35,205 nucleotides of DNA from Candidatus Latescibacterota bacterium (GTDB lineage: Bacteria; Krumholzibacteriota; Krumholzibacteriia; Krumholzibacteriales; Krumholzibacteriaceae): contig JAHOYU010000105.1 of assembly GCA_019038625.1 (NCBI GenBank), forward strand, positions 1 to 35,205. The letters run 5' to 3'. Positions within the stretch are counted from its first letter, which is position 1. Every line of letters starts with the position of its first letter. The notes beneath the pieces were generated by a model that was not told where the DNA came from, did not search any database, and worked only from the letters and a program-made list of their open reading frames with translations. Below are positions 25,327-32,141 of this stretch, piece after piece. The translations under genes were made by a program, and so were the position numbers.

Positions 25327-27343
25327 GTTTAACTATGAATACATTACTGAAGCGTCTTCACTCGAAAGGGTGAAGGCGTGGATGCAAAACCACAAGTCGT
25401 TTGTAGTGGATCTCGAGACTACAGGTCTTGATCCGTTCTCGAACGATATAGTACTAATGCAGATCGGAAATACCGAGAAGCAATGGGTGATAGATGTACG
25501 GGCTGTAGACATCGAACCCCTGAAACCGATAATGGAAGATCCAGAGTATTTGAAGCTGGGTCAGAACATCAAATTTGATTTGAAGTTCTTGAAGCACCAG
25601 AGGAATTGGAGCTTTGAGAACGTAGCAGATACCATGATCGCTGAACAAGTAATGCGTTGCGGTATTCTTATGGGCGGTGCTAGTATGGGCGCCCTAGCCC
25701 AGTTTTATCTCGGTATAGAGATCGACAAAGACCACAATTTGCGTACAGGTTTCGGTAAAACAGGCGTAGGCATGTTTTCGGAGCGGCAGCTTAGATACGC
25801 AGCAGGGGATTGTATCTACCCCGTGCAAATTGCGCGTCATCAGAAGGCTAAGATACGCGAACGCGGACTGAGTAACACCTTGTCACTAGAGCATGCCTTC
25901 ATTCCTGTCCTCGCAGACATGGAACTAGAGGGAATGCGAATCGACGCAGAAGCATGGACTGGTCTGTACCAGCAGGCACTGCGTAGCGCAGCTGAACAAG
26001 AGAAGTTACTTGATAAGCTGTTCCAAGTGGAGAAGGTTAGTCAAGGCGACATGTTTGGTAAGGCGCAGACGGTGCGTAGTCTGAATTACGGGTCATGGCA
26101 GCAGGTGCTGAAGCGTCTCGTCGGTTTGGGGTATCGCACTCTGCAGAGCACCGATTCGGAAGAAGTGGCCCTAGCGGCCATCAACGGACAGATTCCACGT
26201 GAGCTTGCTCAGGCATTGATCGCGTATCGTATCTTCCGTAAACGCGCGAATACATACGGCCTCGGATTCTTAGAAGCTATACATCCCGTTACTGGGCATA
26301 TTCATAGCGATTTTACGCAGGCCACTACACATACAGGACGCTTAAGTTCTGGGCAGCGAGGCTTTAGCACCGGCACATCGAAGAGAGTGAATCTTCAGAA
26401 CATTCCGCGATTGTCGAAGTACAGACACTGTTTTATCCCTGACGATGGAGATGTGTTCATCGTATGGGATCTGAAGGCGATCGAACCACGTATTCTAGGG
26501 GACATGTCTCAAGATCCAACATACGTAGAGACATTCACGAACAACGGTGATATCTACAATGCACTGGGTTCTGTTATCTACGGGGAAACTGTTAGCAAGG
26601 CACCAGGACGGCCGTCTGAGTTGCGTACCAAGACGAAGATCGGAATCCTGGGTACGTCTTACGGAACAGGCAAGAACAAGTTCTACAGGAACATGCTTCT
26701 TGACTTGAACCTTAATGAAGAGGGATTCCTGAAAGATACACCAACTCACATCACACAGGATGAAAGCGACTCCCTGTGGGAAGGTATCTTCGAGACATGT
26801 CCTGGTATTAAACAGACACTGGACTCTTTGAGTGAGATAGCTAATCCCTTAGGTTCGAATAGGACCTTATACGATGAGCGAGCTGCACATGAACCAGAGA
26901 GCAAGGTGTATGACAAACTAAAAGAGATGTTTGAACGCAACTCGAAGTTGACTGAGGAAGACGTAAAGGGCAAGGCTGGACGCCTAGTCAACAAGCGTGG
27001 GTATGTTAGCTACAGTGTTTCTAGAAACGGTCGCAAAAGATACTTCAAGGTCTATCATGGATCTTCGTACACAGACGGCCGGAATCATCCGATTCAGAGT
27101 ACTGCAGCTGACATTCTGAAGAAAGCATCCGTAGACGTGCATCGTCGTATCAAGCAGGAAGGGCATCACGCGGCGATCATTAATCAGGTGCATGATGAAT
27201 TAGTACTTCGATGCCGAAAAGATGAAGCAGAAGCAGTGAGTGCGTATACACAAGAGCTAATGGAAGCAGCCGGAAACGCTTTCATGTCTACCATACCGTG
27301 TGCTGCTGAGGGCGGAATTTACAACAGATGGGAGAAAGAATAA
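25310..27343 (+). CDS. Family A DNA polymerase (exonuclease + polymerase), 677 aa
   Basis: The ATG at 25310 overlaps the helicase gene by 17 bases; a TTG two codons later is possible. The 3'-5' exonuclease has DLETTG (D34, E36), NIKFD (D90) and YAAGD (D167). The polymerase has motif A as WDLKAIEPR with D387 (the usual DYSQIELR is changed), RTKTKIGILGTSYG (motif B), and VHDE at 627-630 (motif C). A DHNLRTGFG region lies between. It is of T7/Pol I type and probably replicates the phage genome. No 5' nuclease domain is present. Confidence 0.93.
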   Translation: MTLRTEFNYEYITEASSLERVKAWMQNHKSFVVDLETTGLDPFSNDIVLMQIGNTEKQWVIDVRAVDIEPLKPIMEDPEYLKLGQNIKFDLKFLKHQRNWSFENVADTMIAEQVMRCGILMGGASMGALAQFYLGIEIDKDHNLRTGFGKTGVGMFSERQLRYAAGDCIYPVQIARHQKAKIRERGLSNTLSLEHAFIPVLADMELEGMRIDAEAWTGLYQQALRSAAEQEKLLDKLFQVEKVSQGDMFGKAQTVRSLNYGSWQQVLKRLVGLGYRTLQSTDSEEVALAAINGQIPRELAQALIAYRIFRKRANTYGLGFLEAIHPVTGHIHSDFTQATTHTGRLSSGQRGFSTGTSKRVNLQNIPRLSKYRHCFIPDDGDVFIVWDLKAIEPRILGDMSQDPTYVETFTNNGDIYNALGSVIYGETVSKAPGRPSELRTKTKIGILGTSYGTGKNKFYRNMLLDLNLNEEGFLKDTPTHITQDESDSLWEGIFETCPGIKQTLDSLSEIANPLGSNRTLYDERAAHEPESKVYDKLKEMFERNSKLTEEDVKGKAGRLVNKRGYVSYSVSRNGRKRYFKVYHGSSYTDGRNHPIQSTAADILKKASVDVHRRIKQEGHHAAIINQVHDELVLRCRKDEAEAVSAYTQELMEAAGNAFMSTIPCAAEGGIYNRWEKE

Positions 27344-27546
27344 TGGTGGTAGATGAGCGCACGTGGCCTTATCTGTTCTGTGCCCATTGTGAAAAACTGA
27401 CACCAATTAAAGAAGATCCGATCACCTTAAAATCAGAGTGCATGGTATGCAACTATACCATCCTCACCAGCAAAGCCGGCCGCACCGTGTTCCTTTCTGT
27501 TAAAGAAGCACGAGTGCGCAGCCTTCCGGTTGTAAAGAGAGGGTAG
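27343..27546 (+). CDS. Zinc-ribbon protein, 67 aa
   Basis: TAATG-coupled to the polymerase gene. CAHC at residues 13-16 and CMVC at 33-36 form a zinc ribbon, followed by a basic end (KEARVRSLPVVKRG). It could be a small polymerase- or DNA-associated factor, judged only from its position. Confidence 0.6.
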   Translation: MVVDERTWPYLFCAHCEKLTPIKEDPITLKSECMVCNYTILTSKAGRTVFLSVKEARVRSLPVVKRG

Positions 27547-27547
27547 T

Positions 27548-28276
27548 ATGAAATGGATTAAGAAAGTCCCTTTGTGGATAGTCGTTGCAATAGCTATATT
27601 TGGGTACGTGAAATATACCCAAGGACAGATGGACGGTTTACGCTCAGAGCTAGCAGAGACACGGTTCAGCTACGACTCAGTGGTCGTAGTGGATTCCGTA
27701 ACTGTAGCAAGGCTTGCTCAGCGTGATATCGAGAAAGACAGTCTAGCTGATGCATTGGAAATTGAAAAAGAACTAGGCGCAGAGTTGATAGCCGCTGCTA
27801 TCATTCATGTGGACCCAGAACCAGCACCAGCTGAGACTATTCCAGTCCTGGTTGAGGTGTTGAGCGATTCGACGCGTATAGGTCATGTGGTGGATACGAC
27901 AACGAGCGGAGTGTTGACAGCGACAATTACAGCCCCTCCTTGTTGTGCGGCATTAGATCTGGCTTATGTGTTTGATCCTGCTCCACTAGAGCTGACAGTA
28001 GCGGTGTTGCGCGTGGCACCAGAGATGGCGGTGTTCGCTGTGCGTTATCGAGGAGGCGAGACGGAAATCGAAGCGCCGTTCGCGCGATTACCAGCACCAC
28101 AGAAACGTTTGATACCTTATGTAGGGGCGTACTACGAGCTGGGCCAGGCTAAATGGGCTGTGAAGGGTGGAATGAACTTGAGGATGTTTTGGGGATTGTA
28201 TGGCTTCGTAGAAGGTTCGCAGCGAGTTACAGAAGGCGTGCCTGCACTGACTGCAGGCTTCACAAAGGAGTTTTGA
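27548..28276 (+). CDS. Membrane-anchored protein with beta-rich end, 242 aa
   Basis: A signal-anchor lies at residues 7-19 (PLWIVVAIAIFGYVKY). A charged helix (SELAETRFSYDSVVVV, RLAQRDIEKDSLADALEIEKELG) probably forms coiled coil. The C-terminal 50 residues alternate (KRLIPYVGAYYELGQAKWAVKGGMNLRMFWGLYGFVEGS) and end in Phe (FTKEF), like the last strands of an outer-membrane barrel. Too little is visible for a name. It lies between the replication genes and the HNH nuclease. Confidence 0.55.
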   Translation: MKWIKKVPLWIVVAIAIFGYVKYTQGQMDGLRSELAETRFSYDSVVVVDSVTVARLAQRDIEKDSLADALEIEKELGAELIAAAIIHVDPEPAPAETIPVLVEVLSDSTRIGHVVDTTTSGVLTATITAPPCCAALDLAYVFDPAPLELTVAVLRVAPEMAVFAVRYRGGETEIEAPFARLPAPQKRLIPYVGAYYELGQAKWAVKGGMNLRMFWGLYGFVEGSQRVTEGVPALTAGFTKEF

Positions 28277-28791
28277 TGGATAAGGAAATGAGGAAACGGT
28301 TCTGGAATGATTTTTTGATTCCGACGCAAGAGGTAACTGAGGATGTAGCGTACGCCAATCCAGCTGAAGTCGCGCGTTCGTTGGTTCGAGCTCGCAATTG
28401 GTACGGAACAATTTCTGAAGACGTACTGGAAGCAGTGGCACATATAGAGACTGAGGCTGCCGCTCTACGGTCTTTGGAGATGCATAAAAATTCTTTGGAG
28501 CAATTTATAGTGGCTCGCACAATGCTGACAGAGAGTCTTAAAGCACTTCCTACTAGTGTTGCTAAAAATCAACAGACTATGAGTGTGTTTGCTCTCAGCA
28601 AAGCAACTCCTGAGGAAGCAGTGGATTTGTCGGATATAGCCGACAAACAGCGTGAGGCTGAAGATAGCAAATCCTTTTGGTTGACGGAACGTGCACAAGC
28701 TGAGATTATGCGACGTGCTCTAGAGAAAACCACCGACTGGTTGGTACAGTACATCAACTGGCATAAGTTTGAGCTGAGGGAACAGGTATGA
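28276..28791 (+). CDS. Hypothetical helical protein, 171 aa
   Basis: AAGGAG precedes the ATG, which shares a base with the upstream stop (TGATG). It is helical throughout, with LVRARNWYGTISEDVLEAVAHIETEAAALRSLEMHKNSLEQFIVAR as a long amphipathic stretch and RREALEKTTDWLV-like repeats near the end. No motif. ATGA coupling to the next gene. Confidence 0.65.
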   Translation: MDKEMRKRFWNDFLIPTQEVTEDVAYANPAEVARSLVRARNWYGTISEDVLEAVAHIETEAAALRSLEMHKNSLEQFIVARTMLTESLKALPTSVAKNQQTMSVFALSKATPEEAVDLSDIADKQREAEDSKSFWLTERAQAEIMRRALEKTTDWLVQYINWHKFELREQV

Positions 28792-28973
28792 GTGAAGAAC
28801 AGGTATGCGAAGCGTGTGGATCTGTTGTAGAGTGTGTGTCCACATATGCGGTGCGGTGTGTAAAGTGCGGCCAATATGCTGAGCCCTACTCCACTGAGGA
28901 CGAGCTGGTCCCTTGGGAGAAGATCAGGCGCCGCGCAGCCAAGGAAGATTCGCCTGGAGAGGACTATGAGTGA
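28788..28973 (+). CDS. Zinc-ribbon protein, 61 aa
   Basis: CEACG at residues 7-11 and CVKCG at 24-28 form a zinc ribbon; the rest is acidic with EKIRRRAAKEDSPGEDYE. It is coupled by ATGA. It lies next to the HNH nuclease, and its end overlaps that start by eight bases. Confidence 0.6.
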   Translation: MSEEQVCEACGSVVECVSTYAVRCVKCGQYAEPYSTEDELVPWEKIRRRAAKEDSPGEDYE

Positions 28974-29220
28974 AGGATCGGTAATATCTAAAGTCCTCTA
29001 TAGGGAGCTATTGGAGCGGGATGATTACGCGTGCATCCACTGCAACTCAGACGAGGGACTGCAGCCTGCACACTACGAAGCCCGCTCTACACACCCCAAT
29101 AGAGTGGAGGTCGTAGATGACTACATGTTGCTATGCAATGAGTGTCATCGTAAGCACACGATCGCCAAATTGAAGGTGCTGCGGCTAGGTGGGAGATTCT
29201 TTTTTAGAGAAGTGCGGTAA
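28966..29220 (+). CDS. HNH endonuclease, 84 aa
   Basis: GAGAGG precedes ATG 28966. Residues 23-26 are CIHC, AHYEARS at 36-42 supplies the first His, and VVDDYMLLCNECHRKH at about 50-65 gives the rest of the beta-beta-alpha metal site (LCxxCHRKHT). Small free-standing HNH nucleases in phages nick or cut DNA; in many genomes they sit near the terminase and help packaging. This one is about 5 kb before terL, so packaging help is possible. Confidence 0.83.
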   Translation: MSEGSVISKVLYRELLERDDYACIHCNSDEGLQPAHYEARSTHPNRVEVVDDYMLLCNECHRKHTIAKLKVLRLGGRFFFREVR

Positions 29221-29261
29221 TGGGAGACTTAAGAGGACTTATATACATGGGAGGCAACTGA
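29220..29261 (+). CDS. 13-residue micro-ORF bridging two genes
   Basis: Reads MGDLRGLIYMGGN. Its ATG overlaps the HNH stop (TAATG) and its TGA overlaps the next start (TGATG). It has no ribosome site of its own but contains GGGAGG, the ribosome site of the next gene. Translation is possible by coupling but unproven. Confidence 0.25.
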   Translation: MGDLRGLIYMGGN

Positions 29262-29716
29262 TGGAGAGGTTATTGACGTTCGGCAGCAAGGTAGGAGCTG
29301 CGTTGCAGGAGTGGGATAGGCTTACGGGAGAAGAGGCAGCGTTCCAGCTGATGATCACCAAACATGACCGTATGGGTGAGAAAGACATCGTTGACACGTG
29401 CCTGGATGGTTTACGCAATATCAAAACCCAAAAAACAACCATTTCTGAGCTTATGAATGAAGCCTTCGGCCGAACAATGGCAGAATTACGAGTATTGTCT
29501 TATCAGCTACGCGTAGCAGCAGAACAGCACGAAGCCGTACTGCTTGATAGACTACGCTTTGACAGGACGATTGAGATCCTAGAAGCCTCCAATTCATTTG
29601 GCGGTGGAGAGGATGAGGATATCACCGAAGAGCTGGAGACTACCAAAGAGACCTTGCGTTTGCAGGAGGAAGCCAGTTTAGCCCACATAGTTGCCCTGGT
29701 GGAAAAAACTGATTAA
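29261..29716 (+). CDS. Hypothetical helical protein, 151 aa
   Basis: ATG 29261 follows GGGAGG. Highly charged and helical (VGAALQEWDRLTGEEAAFQLMITKHDRMGEK, LRVLSYQLRVAAEQHEAVLLDRLRFDRT) with a Gly-Gly-acidic linker and a long final helix. It probably forms coiled coils. Its family is unknown. Confidence 0.65.
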   Translation: MERLLTFGSKVGAALQEWDRLTGEEAAFQLMITKHDRMGEKDIVDTCLDGLRNIKTQKTTISELMNEAFGRTMAELRVLSYQLRVAAEQHEAVLLDRLRFDRTIEILEASNSFGGGEDEDITEELETTKETLRLQEEASLAHIVALVEKTD

Positions 29717-29736
29717 TTTCTTTTTTCGGAGAAGTC

Positions 29737-30792
29737 ATGGACAAAAAATATAAGGTGATCAGAGAGTTAGCCGTAAAGAAAAACCCAAAGACAGGTAAAT
29801 GGCTATATGGGCGTCGGGAGATTATGAGACGAGCAGAGGCGACGGAATGGGCCGTACGCAAGGTGCTCGGGGAATTACGCGGATCTGGACAGGGAGCACA
29901 CTCAGCGCCCGTGCCGGAGGAGCGTAGGAGAATGCAAATAGCCAAAGAGCAGGTCGACCTGCCCACAATAGTAGTGAACGTACCTAAACGTAAAATCAGG
30001 AAAGCACCCAAACGCGACACAGAGCAGGTAGTGATTGGGAGTGACTTTCATGCTCCATATGCACACGAACCGTCATGTGAAGTGTTCTATAGGGTGATCG
30101 AGGATTTACAGCCTGATAAGGTTGTGTTGCTGGGAGACGTTATTAACCTAGACCACTTCGGTAGCTTCGACAAACTACCAGGTATCCCAACATGGCTAGA
30201 GGATGTAAAGCATGCAGCTGAGATCTTGGGGAACGTTCGTGCAGCGGCGCCTAATGCAGATTTGGTATGGTATCGCGGAAACCACGAGCAGCGTCTAGAA
30301 AAGCACTTGATACGTCATGATCCTATTCTATATGAAGTCCTGGACATGGAAAAGCTGTTCCTCCTGGCTGATCTCGAGGTCAACCATATGAAACAGTGGG
30401 CTTACAAGAACGTGTCGGAAGAGCTGGACGAAGAGCTTGGTATCGTCTTTGCACACGGCCACAAGGTTCGTAAGCATTCTGGTATGACCGCATTTGCGCA
30501 CGTAGATGACCTAGGCATGTCGATGGTACTTGGTCACTCTCACAGACTAGGGCTGTATAGAAAGAGCACCGGACGCTCGAGATATCTCGGTGAGCAGCCC
30601 CTGTTCGGGATAGATAACGGTTGTTTGTGTCGCTACGACATTCCTTATGTCGATGGACGCACCTCCAACTGGCAGCATGGCTTCTCGGTTTTGTCAGTAG
30701 ATAGATCAGGTGAAAGGCCTGTCATTGAGCCGTCGATAGTAGAGATTGGTGACGGTCGGGCCATATTCAGAGGCAAAATCTACAAAACCTAA
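29737..30792 (+). CDS. Calcineurin-like metallophosphoesterase, 351 aa
   Basis: GGAG precedes the ATG. The metal-site motifs are in order: GSDFHAPY with D103 and H105, LLGDVINLDH with D134, RGNHEQRLE with N182 and H183, FAHGHKV with H240 and H242, and GHSHR at 266-270. The N-terminal 70 residues look like a DNA-binding helix-turn-helix (GRREIMRRAEATEWAVRKVLGELRG). It probably cleaves phosphodiesters (nucleic acid or nucleotide); SbcD-like end processing is one possibility. It is followed closely by the resolvase. Confidence 0.88.
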   Translation: MDKKYKVIRELAVKKNPKTGKWLYGRREIMRRAEATEWAVRKVLGELRGSGQGAHSAPVPEERRRMQIAKEQVDLPTIVVNVPKRKIRKAPKRDTEQVVIGSDFHAPYAHEPSCEVFYRVIEDLQPDKVVLLGDVINLDHFGSFDKLPGIPTWLEDVKHAAEILGNVRAAAPNADLVWYRGNHEQRLEKHLIRHDPILYEVLDMEKLFLLADLEVNHMKQWAYKNVSEELDEELGIVFAHGHKVRKHSGMTAFAHVDDLGMSMVLGHSHRLGLYRKSTGRSRYLGEQPLFGIDNGCLCRYDIPYVDGRTSNWQHGFSVLSVDRSGERPVIEPSIVEIGDGRAIFRGKIYKT

Positions 30793-30800
30793 GGGGGCAT

Positions 30801-31343
30801 ATGCGAGTAATTGCGTTAGACGTATCCGGCTCTTCAACGGGTTGGGCGTACGGGGAAGGACGAGAGTTGTTGGAGTGGGGTAAGTTTATCTCGAACTTAC
30901 GGCATAGCCGTGGGCGACGATTGCATGAATTTGGAGAGCGGTTGTCTGAGTTATTTAGCGAATACGACCCAGAGGTGTTGCTGATAGAAAAGCCATTTCT
31001 GGGACGTAACAGCAACGTACTGGCAAACCTCTCTAAGTTCGTGGCGATCGCCGAAGAGGCCGCTTACAGAACTCTCGAACTGGATATCGAAGCTGACTGG
31101 TTTATTGATCCTCGACAGATAAAGAAGTTGATGGGGGTCAAGAAATCAATAGTCAAGAAGAACACTAAAGCAAAGCACGATGACAACAAACAGATAATGG
31201 TGAAACGGATTAATAAGCTGTACGGCCTGGGTCTGAAGTATAGCAAAGGTAAGAGTAAGAAGCATAACGATGACGATATAGCCGATGCTATCGCCGTATG
31301 GCATGCGTGGTGGATTCTCAACAGCGATGAGTCTGCACACTAA
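30801..31343 (+). CDS. RuvC-like Holliday junction resolvase, 180 aa
   Basis: A GGGGG tract precedes the ATG. IALDVSGSSTGWAYG at residues 4-18 supplies the first Asp (D7), LLIEKPF at 60-66 the Glu (E63), and KKHNDDDIADAIAVWHAW at 153-170 the final Asp set (D158/D159, D162). A Lys-rich loop (GVKKSIVKKNTKAKHDDNK) would contact DNA. It should resolve four-way junctions or branched replication products before packaging. Confidence 0.85.
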   Translation: MRVIALDVSGSSTGWAYGEGRELLEWGKFISNLRHSRGRRLHEFGERLSELFSEYDPEVLLIEKPFLGRNSNVLANLSKFVAIAEEAAYRTLELDIEADWFIDPRQIKKLMGVKKSIVKKNTKAKHDDNKQIMVKRINKLYGLGLKYSKGKSKKHNDDDIADAIAVWHAWWILNSDESAH

Positions 31344-31371
31344 ACTTACAAGGGTGGATGGGGGTATACGG

Positions 31372-31743
31372 ATGCCGATGGTACATCGCGGACACGAGAT
31401 CGAAGAAGTACCGGATATAGAAAATTCGGTACTCGATCGGGTGGTTTTTGATCAGTTCCTTGCTATACTCACGGACAAAGAGCAGGAAACCATAGAGATG
31501 TGGGCGCAAGGATGGACACTAGTAGAGATCGCAGCACACATAAGCTGCAAATACGATGGTCGCGAGAAGGACAATCCACTGTCTCCGCGTACCTTTGGGG
31601 TGCGAATTCACAAGATTCTGCAGAGATTACGACTACATCGGTCTCAATTAGAGCAACTTCCTCCAACTTGGTTGAATAATACCCAAAGTTGCCCTAAAGC
31701 TGCCCTCAAGAAGACTTATATTAGAGGGAGCGATGCTAAATGA
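31372..31743 (+). CDS. Sigma-region-4-like helix-turn-helix protein, 123 aa
   Basis: ATG 31372 after GGGGG is preferred over the ATG at 31327. Residues 35-95 read LTDKEQETIEMWAQGWTLVEIAAHI then LSPRTFGVRIHKILQRLRLHR. This is the sigma region 4 pattern (L-x-x-x-E, then helix-turn-helix ending in R), widened by a loop. It could bind -35 elements or act as an activator. The next gene resembles sigma region 2, and the two frames are ATGA-coupled. Confidence 0.6.
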   Translation: MPMVHRGHEIEEVPDIENSVLDRVVFDQFLAILTDKEQETIEMWAQGWTLVEIAAHISCKYDGREKDNPLSPRTFGVRIHKILQRLRLHRSQLEQLPPTWLNNTQSCPKAALKKTYIRGSDAK

Positions 31744-32141
31744 CAGAAAAGATAGACAAACCGACCAGAGAATTCGGCATGTCGTGGGACGAGATTGCCG
31801 ACTATGACAAATTAATCATCGCCATCTCCGTAAAATACACAGGCGGAGATGAAGATTTACGAAAAGACGTATCACAAGAGGTGCGATTGCGGCTACATGC
31901 CGATCGCAGACTTGACACAAGTAGGTTTGATCCTACGAAAAAAGACTCAGCTATACGCAATACTATTCGTAACAAGGTATTGACCGTCATAGGTTCGCGT
32001 AACCTAGGCAAGTCCCAGCTGTCGTCTTTGGAGGCGTTATATGCGATGGGCTTACAGGTGGATTCTAATTACAATGTGGTATATCCAGACCTCCCTAATG
32101 TCGGCCCTCCGGTTGATACAGCAGAAGGTGAGGAAGGGTAA
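31740..32141 (+). CDS. Sigma-region-2-like protein, 133 aa
   Basis: ATGA coupling fixes the start. Residues 20-80 read YDKLIIAISVKYTGGDEDLRKDVSQEVRLRLHADRR, then TSRFDPTKKDSAIRNTIRNKVLTVI. DEDLRKDVSQEVRLRL followed by FDP and a basic amphipathic helix is the layout of sigma factor regions 2.1-2.4. It is about 60 residues shorter than an ECF sigma and has no region 4 of its own, which the upstream neighbour may provide. Late phage transcription is the natural role, by inference. Confidence 0.6.
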   Translation: MTEKIDKPTREFGMSWDEIADYDKLIIAISVKYTGGDEDLRKDVSQEVRLRLHADRRLDTSRFDPTKKDSAIRNTIRNKVLTVIGSRNLGKSQLSSLEALYAMGLQVDSNYNVVYPDLPNVGPPVDTAEGEEG

